Shown piece by piece: positions 1 to 6,335 of a stretch of 34,757 nucleotides of DNA. The notes beneath the pieces are model-generated. The model did not search any database. It had not been told where the DNA came from and saw only the letters and a list, made by a program, of their open reading frames with translations. Numbering within the stretch: the first letter of the stretch is position 1; each line of letters starts with the position of its first letter. The position numbers and the translations under genes were made by a program. The stretch spans positions 1 to 34,757 of the forward strand of contig DASUKA010000129.1 of assembly GCA_036278935.1 (NCBI GenBank). Direction: 5' to 3'. The DNA is from DASSNR01 sp036278935 (GTDB lineage Bacteria; Gemmatimonadota; Gemmatimonadetes; Gemmatimonadales; Gemmatimonadaceae).

Positions 1-1496
1 AGGAGCTGCGCGGCAGGATCGGCGAGTCGCTCAAGAGCGTGCGGGCGGCGCCGCCGCTCGAGCAGGTGACAACCGCTTCGCTGGGCGCACTCAAGAGCTA
101 CGCGGCGGGATTGCAGGCCAACGACATTCGGGGCGACTACCTGACGGCGATCCAGGATTTCCGCGACGCGATCGCGCAGGACAGCACCTTCGCCATGGCG
201 TACGTGCAGCTTGCCTATTCGATGCTCTCGCTCTCCCGGCCGGGCTTTGAGCGTGAGATGAACGCCGCGCTCAGCACCGGCTTCCGACTGCGCGACCGGC
301 TGCCCGAGCGGGAGCGGTACGACGTGGAGGGCGCCTACTATCTCATCGTCGCGCCGGACCGGCGGAAGGCCGTCGCCGCGCTGCGGCGCGCGGTCGCGCT
401 CGATTCGACGAACATCGACGCGGAGAACACGCTGGCCTTCACCCTCGACGACATCCGCGACTACGCCGGCGCCGATCGGATGTACCATCTCGCGCTCGCC
501 AACGATCCGTCGAACGGCACGATACTGGCCAACCTCGAGCTGCATTACACGCAGATGGGCCGGCATGCGTCATTCGATTCCGTCATGGCGCTCTTCGCGA
601 GCCGTCACGTGCCATTCCCGACCGCGCGGCTGCGCTTCTGGGAATTGTGGAACCGCCGCGACTTCGACGCCGCAGAACGCATCATGCGCGCTGAGCCCGA
701 TACCGCCCTGGACGCGCAGGACGCGCTCGCCGACCTGGCCGAGCTTCACGGACGGTTGCACGAATTCTCACAGCGGTTCACCCGGGCGAACGCCGCGAGA
801 GCGCGCCTGACCGCCGACACGGTGAGTCCCTACCTGACGGCGTATCGTGACGCAGTGGTGGACGCCGACGTCCGCGGCGATGCACCACGCGCGCTCGCGG
901 CACTGGATTCCGCGGTGCACACGATGCCGGTCGCGGCGGTGCCCCCGTCTCGCGTTAGCACTATGTATTGGCTGGTCGCTGGATACGCACGCGCGGGCGC
1001 GCCGGCGAAGGCGCGCGACGTGATGACTCATTACATGGCCGGGATGGACACGCTGGCCCTTCGCCGAAATGCCGTCGGCATCGTGCGGCTTCGCGGGCTC
1101 ATCGCGCTCGCCGAGGGCAAGACCGATAGCGCCGTTGCTGATTTTCATCGCGGAGACTACGAGGTGGACGGATTGCCGACGCGCAACTGCGTTCCGTGTA
1201 CCCCGCTCTATCTCGGCCTCTCGTTCGACCGCGCCGGCCGAGCCGATTCGGCGCGTGCGTATCTGACGCAGTACGTGGAGATGTTCGACGGCGGCCGATG
1301 GATGCTGGACCGCGTCTATCTCGCACCGACGCTATTCCGGCTAGGCGAGATGTACGAAGGTGTGGCCGATACGGCACGCGCGACGGAGTATTACGGCCGC
1401 TTCGTGGCGCTGTGGGCACACGCCGACCGGGAGTTGCAGCCGCGCGTGGCCGAAGCGCGCGCGCGGATCGCGCAGCTCGATCGCGCGAAGCAGTGA
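1..1496 (+). CDS. TPR-repeat protein, C-terminal part (5' end outside window)
   Basis: The frame is open from the first bases, so the internal GTG at 39 is not a real start and the gene continues to the left. The visible 490-odd residues are almost all alpha-helical tetratricopeptide-like repeats, for example ALKSYAAGLQAN...AIQDFRDAIAQD and YAGADRMYHLALANDPSN. The stretch beginning LRGRIGESLKSV, followed by VTTASLGALKSY, resembles the junction in large proteins where a Ser/Thr kinase or winged-helix domain precedes a TPR sensor tail. That junction is family knowledge recalled from memory; no kinase motif lies in the window. No transmembrane segment is visible in this part. A Cys pair (NCVPC) sits near residue 380 of the visible part. 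The stop is TGA at 1494-1496, convergent with the tRNA genes. A TPR protein is secure; the kinase fusion is inference. Confidence 0.75.
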   Translation, partial: ELRGRIGESLKSVRAAPPLEQVTTASLGALKSYAAGLQANDIRGDYLTAIQDFRDAIAQDSTFAMAYVQLAYSMLSLSRPGFEREMNAALSTGFRLRDRLPERERYDVEGAYYLIVAPDRRKAVAALRRAVALDSTNIDAENTLAFTLDDIRDYAGADRMYHLALANDPSNGTILANLELHYTQMGRHASFDSVMALFASRHVPFPTARLRFWELWNRRDFDAAERIMRAEPDTALDAQDALADLAELHGRLHEFSQRFTRANAARARLTADTVSPYLTAYRDAVVDADVRGDAPRALAALDSAVHTMPVAAVPPSRVSTMYWLVAGYARAGAPAKARDVMTHYMAGMDTLALRRNAVGIVRLRGLIALAEGKTDSAVADFHRGDYEVDGLPTRNCVPCTPLYLGLSFDRAGRADSARAYLTQYVEMFDGGRWMLDRVYLAPTLFRLGEMYEGVADTARATEYYGRFVALWAHADRELQPRVAEARARIAQLDRAKQ

Positions 1497-1611
1497 CGCG
1501 CCGAACCGCCTGCTCATCGTGCGCGGCCGTCCCGCTCGACGGTGCCCGATAGGGTGAGGCGTGGGGGAAACGGCGGCCCGGCACGAGATGAGGTATCTCA
1601 TGCGGGGTCAA

Positions 1612-1698
1612 CGGATGGGGCGGGATTCGAACCCGCGAGAGGCTTGCGCCCCCACACGCTTTCCAGGCGTGCGCCTTAAACCGCTCGGCCACCCATCC
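1612..1698 (-). tRNA. tRNA-Ser (anticodon GGA)
   Basis: Read on the minus strand, the acceptor arm GGATGGG (5') pairs perfectly with CCCATCC (3'), followed by a G discriminator. The T arm GCGGG-TTCGAAT-CCCGC is canonical. The D arm begins TGGCCGAGCGG. The anticodon loop is CTGGAAA, giving anticodon GGA for UCC/UCU codons. An extended variable arm (TGGGGGCGCAAGCCTC region) marks it as class II, as expected for serine. CCA is not encoded. A possible -10 (TACGTT) sits 12 nt upstream but no good -35 accompanies it, so it may be read from the upstream tRNA-Ser(CGA) promoter. Confidence 0.95.
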
Positions 1699-1797
1699 AC
1701 GGTCTCAGTCAACGTAGCGGTGTTACGCGTCGATTGACCACACAACGGCGGCTCGCCGATGCGCAGCGGCCACCGTCTTGCCTGTGGCTCATCGCAC

Positions 1798-1829
1798 CGA
1801 AGGCGGACCACGTTCCGGGTCCGCCTTCG
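1798..1829. terminator. 12-bp inverted repeat between the two tRNA-Ser genes
   Basis: A perfect 12-bp stem is seen (left arm 1798-1809, right arm 1818-1829, core AAGGCGGACC/GGTCCGCCTT) with an 8-nt loop. It lies downstream of tRNA-Ser(CGA) and upstream of tRNA-Ser(GGA). No T-run follows on either strand, so it may be a weak terminator or a processing structure and not a classical intrinsic terminator. Apart from this hairpin I see nothing in 1699-1873. Confidence 0.5.
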
Positions 1830-1873
1830 TTCGTCCCGCGTGCACCGTGCCTCACTGCTGCACCGGCGCCCAG

Positions 1874-1963
1874 CGGACAGGGTGGGATTTGAACCCACGA
1901 TACCGGGGATACCGGTATGCCGGTTTTCGAGACCGGTGCTTTCAACCGCTCAGCCACCTGTCC
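1874..1963 (-). tRNA. tRNA-Ser (anticodon CGA)
   Basis: On the minus strand the acceptor stem GGACAGG pairs with CCTGTCC, with a G discriminator. The T arm is GTGGG-TTCAAAT-CCCAC. The anticodon stem ACCGG/CCGGT carries the loop CTCGAAA, so the anticodon is CGA and decodes UCG. The long variable arm (CATACCGGTATCCCCGGTATC) is typical of serine tRNAs. The 5' end lies 16 nt past the tadA stop codon. A strong promoter overlaps the tadA stop, so the tRNA can be transcribed by itself as well as by read-through from clpB-tadA. Confidence 0.96.
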
Positions 1964-1976
1964 GGAAGAGACTTCA

Positions 1977-2005
1977 AAGCTACCCGCCCACGGGAGGGGT
2001 GTCAA
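1977..2005 (-). promoter_or_regulatory. Promoter for tRNA-Ser(CGA), overlapping the tadA stop codon
   Basis: A perfect -35 hexamer TTGACA (2000-2005, read on minus) is followed by exactly 17 nt and the -10 TAGCTT (1977-1982). The predicted start lies about 7 nt upstream of the mature tRNA 5' end, as is usual for tRNA genes. The first three bases of the -10 (TAG, 1982-1980) are the stop codon of tadA, so the promoter lies within the end of that gene. Confidence 0.75.
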
Positions 2006-2519
2006 CGGAGTTGCCGCGCCGCCGCTCGAAGAAGTCGCGCAGCAACGCCGCGCATTCGTCGGCGCATACGCCGCCCGTGACGTCGGGTCGATGATTGAGC
2101 GCCGGATGCCGAAGGAGGTCATCCACCGAGCCCGCCATGCCAGCTTTCTCATCCCAGGCGCCGAACACCACGCGTCCGACGCGCGCGAGCACGATCGCCC
2201 CGGCGCACATGGCGCACGGTTCCAGCGTCACGTACAGAACACAGTCGCCGAGCCGGCGATCGCCAACAGTGCGGGCGGCTCTGCGCAATGCGAGCAGCTC
2301 CGCATGCGCGGTCGCATCCTGATCCCGAATCACCCGATTCGCTGCGCGCGCGATGCGCACGCCATCACGTACGACAATGGCTCCCACGGGCACCTCGCCG
2401 TGCCGCATGGCCGCACGCGCCGCGGCGTACGCGGCAGCCATCCATGCTCGATCGGCGGCGCGCGCCGAGCCGTCAAGCAACGTGCGCGGCTTCACGGCCC
2501 GCGCGGCGCCCTGCTCCAC
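1980..2519 (-). CDS. tadA: tRNA-specific adenosine deaminase TadA
   Basis: This is a cytidine/deoxycytidylate-deaminase-fold zinc enzyme. By family it converts the wobble adenosine of tRNA-Arg(ACG) to inosine. Zinc and catalytic residues are visible in order: His72-Ala-Glu74 (TAHAELLAL) and Pro-Cys102-x-x-Cys105 (EPCAMCAGAIV), with the usual GEVPVGAIVV strand before them. The GTG at 2519 is chosen because it lies 4 nt after the clpB stop and gives 179 aa. A GTG at 2495 (171 aa) or an ATG at 2441 (153 aa) are alternatives, since no convincing Shine-Dalgarno marks any of them. The gene follows clpB closely and is probably co-transcribed. Its TAG stop also serves as part of a tRNA promoter -10. 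The function is confident; the start is not. Confidence 0.9.
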   Translation of the reverse strand: MEQGAARAVKPRTLLDGSARAADRAWMAAAYAAARAAMRHGEVPVGAIVVRDGVRIARAANRVIRDQDATAHAELLALRRAARTVGDRRLGDCVLYVTLEPCAMCAGAIVLARVGRVVFGAWDEKAGMAGSVDDLLRHPALNHRPDVTGGVCADECAALLRDFFERRRGNSVDTPPVGG

Positions 2520-2523
2520 GCCG

Positions 2524-5148
2524 TCACGAAGCGGTGGCGGCGTGCGCCCCCGCCGCTGCCTCCGCCTTCTCGAACTGCAGGCCGCCCTCGGGCGCGCGCG
2601 TGACCACGATGTGGTCGCCCTCCTGAAAGCGACCGTCCAGCACGGCAAGCGCGAGCGCGTTCTGGATGTGCTTCTGAATGGCGCGCTTGAGCGGCCGCGC
2701 GCCGTACACCGGGTCGAATCCCTCCTGCGCCAGCACGTGCTTCGCCTCGGGCGTCACCTCGATGGTGAGCTTCCGATCCGCGAGCAGCCGCTCCAGCCGC
2801 CGGAGCTGCAGGTCGATGATCTGCTCGATCTGCTCGATCGCCAGCGGGTTGAAGATGATGATGTCATCCACGCGATTGAGGAACTCCGGCTTGAAGTGCT
2901 GCCGGAGCGCGGTGAGCACGTGCTCCTCGGCGCTCGCCCAATCGCGCGTGCCGTACTCCAGGATGAACTGCCCGCCGATGTTCGAGGTCATGATGATGAC
3001 CGTATTGCGGAAGTCCACCGTGCGGCCCTGCGAATCGGTGAGCCGGCCGTCGTCGAGAATCTGGAGCAGGATGTTGAATACGTCGGCATGCGCCTTCTCG
3101 ATCTCGTCGAACAGCACCACCGAGTAGGGACGGCGGCGAATCGCCTCGGTGAGTTGCCCGCCCTCCTCGAAGCCGATGTATCCGGGCGGCGCGCCGATGA
3201 GCCGCGCGACCGCGTGCTTCTCCATATACTCCGACATGTCGATGCGCACCATCGCCTGTTCGGAATCGAAGAGGAATTCCGCCAGCGCACGCGCGGTCTC
3301 GGTCTTCCCTACCCCGGTCGGTCCCAGGAAGATGAAGGAGCCGATGGGCCGGTTGGGATCCTGCAAGCCCGCGCGTGACCGGCGCACCGCGTTCGCGACG
3401 GCCGTCACCGCCTGCTCCTGCCCGATCACCCGCGCGCCAAGCTCATCCTCCAGTTTCGTGAGCCGCTCGCGCTCGCTTTCCATCATCCGGGAGACGGGGA
3501 TGCCGGTCCAGCGCGCCACCACTTCGGCAATGTCATCGGCGTCCACTTCCTCCTTGAGAAAGCGCGTGCCGCTCGATTCGCGCGTCGCCATCTCGCGCTC
3601 CGCGTCCCGCCGCTCGTTCTCGAGCTGCGGCAGGCGGCCGTAGGAGATCTCCGCCGCCTTGCCCAGGTCGCCGCTGCGCTGCGCCTGCTCCGCCTCGATG
3701 CGCGCCTGCTCGATCTGCTGCGTGATGGTCGCGACACGCGACAGCGTCTCCTTCTCCGCCTGCCACTGCGCCTTCATCCCCGACGACCGCTCGCGAAGTT
3801 CGGCGAGCTCGCGCTCCAGATTCGTGCGCCGCTCCACTGAGGCAGGGTCCTTCTCCTTCTGCAACGCCTGCCGCTCGATCTCCAGCTGCATGATACGCCG
3901 TTCCACCTCGTCGATCTCCTGCGGCAGCGAGTCGATCTCGATGCGCAGCCGCGAGGCCGCTTCGTCCACCAGGTCGATGGCCTTGTCCGGCAGGAAGCGA
4001 TCTCCGATGTAGCGATTCGAAAGCGTGGCCGCCGCCACGAGCGCACCGTCGGTAATGCGTACGCCGTGGTGCGATTCGTACTTCTCCTTGAGGCCACGGA
4101 GAATGGCGATCGTGTCCTCCACGGTCGGCTCGCCCACGTACACAGGCTGGAAGCGCCGCTCCAGGGCCGCGTCCTTTTCCACGTGCTTGCGGTATTCATC
4201 CAGCGTCGTGGCGCCGACCACGCGCAGCTCCCCGCGCGCGAGCATCGGCTTGAGCATGTTCCCGGCATCCATGGCGCCCTCGGCCGCGCCGGCGCCCACG
4301 ATCGTGTGCAGCTCATCGATGAAGACGATGAACAATCCTTCGGCCGAGGTGATCTCCTTGAGCACCGCCTTGAGGCGCTCCTCGAACTCGCCACGGTACT
4401 TGGCGCCCGCCACCAGCGCGCCCATGTCGAGCTGGACGACGCGCTTGTTCTTGAGCCCTTCCGGCACATCGCTGTTCACCACCCGCTGCGCCAGCCCCTC
4501 GACGATCGCGGTCTTCCCCACGCCCGGCTCGCCGATGAGCACCGGGTTGTTCTTGGTCCGCCGTGAGAGCACCTGAATGACGCGCCGGATCTCCTCATCC
4601 CGGCCGATCACCGGATCGAGCTTCCCCTTGCGCGCGGCCTCCGTGAGATCGCGCGTGAAGCGCTCGAGCGCCTGGTACTTGTTCTCGGGCGTCTGATCGG
4701 TCACGCGGTGCGAGCCGCGGACCGCCTGGAGCGCGTTGAGGAGCGCCGCATGCGTGGCGTCGGCGCCGCGGAGCAGCTCGTGACTCTCGGTGCCGCGCGT
4801 ATCGGAGAGCGCCAGGAGCATGTGCTCCGTCGACATGTACTCGTCGCCGAGCCCGCGCGCCTCCTCTTCCGCACGATCCATCACGCGGTTGAGCTCGCGG
4901 GAGAGCGTGGGTTGCGCGTCGCTCTGCCGCGGATAGCGCGCCGCCTCACGCTCCACGCGCTCGCGAAGCTGCTCCACGTCCACGCCGAGCTTGTGGAGCA
5001 CGGGGATTACGATCCCCTCACTCTGCGCGAGCAGGGCCTGCAGCAAGTGCGTATCGTAGACGACCGGATTGCCATTGCGCCGCGCCAAGTTCAAGGCTTC
5101 GGCCAGGGCTTCGGACGCTTTGACGGTGAGTCGATCGGGGCTGACCAT
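2524..5148 (-). CDS. clpB: ATP-dependent disaggregase ClpB (Hsp100)
   Basis: Full-length 874-residue ClpB, a hexameric AAA+ chaperone that resolubilises aggregated proteins with DnaK. The domain order is complete. There is an N-domain (residues 1-145), a first AAA+ module with Walker A GEPGVGKT near 206 and Walker B FIDELHT, and a coiled-coil middle domain near 405-530 rich in Glu/Arg/Gln, which separates ClpB from ClpA/ClpC. The second AAA+ module has GPTGVGKT near 608, the pore-loop region GYIGFEEGG, and the sensor region ending GARPLKRAIQ. The tail ends in a short Ala-rich stretch. The ATG at 5148 has no evident Shine-Dalgarno. A plausible promoter lies just upstream. No full CIRCE element is present. 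Confidence 0.98.
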   Translation of the reverse strand: MVSPDRLTVKASEALAEALNLARRNGNPVVYDTHLLQALLAQSEGIVIPVLHKLGVDVEQLRERVEREAARYPRQSDAQPTLSRELNRVMDRAEEEARGLGDEYMSTEHMLLALSDTRGTESHELLRGADATHAALLNALQAVRGSHRVTDQTPENKYQALERFTRDLTEAARKGKLDPVIGRDEEIRRVIQVLSRRTKNNPVLIGEPGVGKTAIVEGLAQRVVNSDVPEGLKNKRVVQLDMGALVAGAKYRGEFEERLKAVLKEITSAEGLFIVFIDELHTIVGAGAAEGAMDAGNMLKPMLARGELRVVGATTLDEYRKHVEKDAALERRFQPVYVGEPTVEDTIAILRGLKEKYESHHGVRITDGALVAAATLSNRYIGDRFLPDKAIDLVDEAASRLRIEIDSLPQEIDEVERRIMQLEIERQALQKEKDPASVERRTNLERELAELRERSSGMKAQWQAEKETLSRVATITQQIEQARIEAEQAQRSGDLGKAAEISYGRLPQLENERRDAEREMATRESSGTRFLKEEVDADDIAEVVARWTGIPVSRMMESERERLTKLEDELGARVIGQEQAVTAVANAVRRSRAGLQDPNRPIGSFIFLGPTGVGKTETARALAEFLFDSEQAMVRIDMSEYMEKHAVARLIGAPPGYIGFEEGGQLTEAIRRRPYSVVLFDEIEKAHADVFNILLQILDDGRLTDSQGRTVDFRNTVIIMTSNIGGQFILEYGTRDWASAEEHVLTALRQHFKPEFLNRVDDIIIFNPLAIEQIEQIIDLQLRRLERLLADRKLTIEVTPEAKHVLAQEGFDPVYGARPLKRAIQKHIQNALALAVLDGRFQEGDHIVVTRAPEGGLQFEKAEAAAGAHAATAS

Positions 5149-5176
5149 GGTATGGGAAGGTGATAAAGGACGTTAA

Positions 5177-5205
5177 CAGATAGATGATAACCAATAGCCT
5201 GTCAG
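5177..5205 (-). promoter_or_regulatory. Putative clpB promoter
   Basis: Read on minus, CTGACA (5200-5205), a 17-nt spacer and TATCTG (5177-5182) give a sigma70-like element about 29 nt before the clpB ATG. The stretch 5155-5200 is locally AT-rich against a GC-rich background. A heat-shock sigma factor might use another site; none was recognised. Confidence 0.45.
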
Positions 5206-5231
5206 CACAAAGCAACGATCGTACCTTCGCT

Positions 5232-5266
5232 GACTGCCAACTCGGCAGTCTCGCGCACCAGCGCGA
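5232..5266. repeat. Two adjacent short hairpins between divergent clpB and lipoprotein genes
   Basis: GACTGCC-aactc-GGCAGTC (5232-5250) is followed directly by TCGCGC-acca-GCGCGA (5251-5266). They sit between the clpB promoter and the promoter of the + strand lipoprotein. They could be operator sites or RNA hairpins; the sequence does not decide. Confidence 0.35.
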
Positions 5267-5289
5267 GCGAAGCAGAGCGGGTCGGATGC

Positions 5290-5318
5290 TTGACGGGCGA
5301 AGCCTCCATCTCTAGGCT
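5290..5318 (+). promoter_or_regulatory. Promoter giving a nearly leaderless transcript
   Basis: TTGACG (5290-5295), 17 nt, then TAGGCT (5313-5318). Transcription should begin near 5325, only about 3-4 nt before the ATG at 5329. No Shine-Dalgarno precedes that ATG, which fits leaderless initiation. Confidence 0.6.
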
Positions 5319-5328
5319 TGGCCTCGAC

Positions 5329-5676
5329 ATGCGACGACTCGGACTGGCAATGTGCGTGATGTTCCTGACGGTGGGCGCCGGATGCCATGGCACCTCCGCG
5401 ACGGGGATCAGCGACTCCACCTTCGTGCGGACGATTGCGGCGCTGCACGAGATCAACGCGGACACCGCGCTCGACAGCGCGGGACGTGCCCACGCCCGAA
5501 CGCAGTTGCTGCAAGAGCGAGGCCTCACACCGGACGCGCTGGAGCGTGCGGCACGGGCGCTCGCAGCCGATCCGGAGCGTGCCCTGGCGGTGTGGACGGC
5601 GATCGACGAGCACGCACGGACCGACACCTCCGCTCCACCTGCGCCTGCCTCGCCCTCGACGCCGCGCCGGCGCTGA
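5329..5676 (+). CDS. Small predicted lipoprotein of unknown function
   Basis: A 115-residue product starting at the ATG at 5329. An N-terminal signal (MRRLGLAMCVMFLTVGAGC) ends in a lipobox-like VGAGC, so a lipid-anchored envelope protein is predicted. The mature part has a helical stretch (SDSTFVRTIAALHEINADTA...LLQERGLTPDALERAARALAADP) and a Thr/Pro/Ala-rich tail. The pattern of a short lipoprotein with D-x-F-V-x-x-I-A-x-L-H recalls the DUF4296-like lipoproteins of Bacteroidetes, but that is only a resemblance. The start is supported by the promoter position and the signal sequence. An upstream in-frame start at 5290 would add 13 residues before the signal and would lie inside the -35. It is divergent from clpB. 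Confidence 0.7.
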   Translation: MRRLGLAMCVMFLTVGAGCHGTSATGISDSTFVRTIAALHEINADTALDSAGRAHARTQLLQERGLTPDALERAARALAADPERALAVWTAIDEHARTDTSAPPAPASPSTPRRR

Positions 5677-5677
5677 T

Positions 5678-5718
5678 GCGAATGGCGCGAACAGCCGGGA
5701 GCCGTTCGCGCCATTCGC
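5678..5718. terminator. Perfect 15-bp inverted repeat between convergent genes
   Basis: GCGAATGGCGCGAAC (5678-5692) is exactly complementary to 5704-5718, with an 11-nt loop. It begins 2 nt after the stop of the + strand lipoprotein and lies 20 nt from the stop of the - strand gene, so it is well placed to end both transcripts. No T-run follows on either side. Confidence 0.65.
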
Positions 5719-5738
5719 GGATGGACGTGCGACGAGCG

Positions 5739-6197
5739 TCACTTCATGACGATCATTTTCTTCACCACCGACCGCCCATCCACCTCGATACTGTACAGGT
5801 ACACCCCTGATGGTACCGACGTGGAGGTGTTGAGGTAGGCGCCGTTCCAGTACGCCGTGTACTGCCCGCACTGGAGGGTCAGGTTCTGCACAGGCTGGCC
5901 CATGGCGCCGTCACCGTTCTGAAGAATCGGAACGGCCACAGGCTGCGCCAGTACATTGTAGATCCGCAGGGTCACATGGTACAGGTGCCCTGCGTCCGTG
6001 CAAGTCGGCGGGTCACCAATGGTGAAGGGAATGGTCGTCGCCGAATTGAACGGGTTTGGAAAGTTCTGTCCGAGCTCGAACCCGGGGCCACGCTGGCCGC
6101 CCAGAGTCGAGTTCATCGTGCCCTGGGCTGCTGCGACTGTTGGCACAAGCGCGCCAAGGGCGAGCACAACAACCAGTGCTGCCCAGCGGTGCTTCAT
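5739..6197 (-). CDS. Short secreted protein consisting of a FlgD-like/T9SS-type sorting domain
   Basis: A 152-residue product. The ATG at 6197 is preceded by GGAG 7 nt upstream. A signal peptide (residues 1-24, cut near AAA-Q) is followed almost immediately by LGQNFPNPFNSATTIPFTI (42-60), then a beta-rich stretch with IYNVLAQPV (79-87), YWNG (116-119) and the end VPSGVYLYSIEVDGRSVVKK (128-147). This order of motifs is the hallmark of the C-terminal sorting (Por secretion tail) or FlgD Ig-like domain that normally follows a large secreted enzyme. Here there is no cargo in front of it. Two cysteines (66, 110) could form a disulfide in the envelope. It may be an exported structural protein or the remnant of a larger gene; the clean signal peptide, RBS and promoter argue for a functional gene. 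Confidence 0.75.
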   Translation of the reverse strand: MKHRWAALVVVLALGALVPTVAAAQGTMNSTLGGQRGPGFELGQNFPNPFNSATTIPFTIGDPPTCTDAGHLYHVTLRIYNVLAQPVAVPILQNGDGAMGQPVQNLTLQCGQYTAYWNGAYLNTSTSVPSGVYLYSIEVDGRSVVKKMIVMK

Positions 6198-6281
6198 GTG
6201 ATGTCTCCAAACCAACGAAGTACAGTGCTAAGTGAACGCTCCTTCCATCTGGTAACCATCGTCCCTGATACACGAGAGGCT

Positions 6282-6310
6282 AACATGAATCCTGGCGCGC
6301 ACCCTGTCAA
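6282..6310 (-). promoter_or_regulatory. Putative promoter of the short secreted protein
   Basis: A consensus -35 TTGACA (6305-6310 on minus), 17 nt, then CATGTT (6282-6287), or ATGTTA with an 18-nt spacer. The leader would be about 75-80 nt. The -10 is weak. Confidence 0.4.
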
Positions 6311-6335
6311 GCATGGGAGCCGCCGTTCGGGTCAA

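Noticed and set aside
6223..6231. CAGTGCTAA, resembling half of a CIRCE heat-shock operator
   Set aside because: The second half-site at the required 9-nt spacing is missing, and the gene is not a chaperone.
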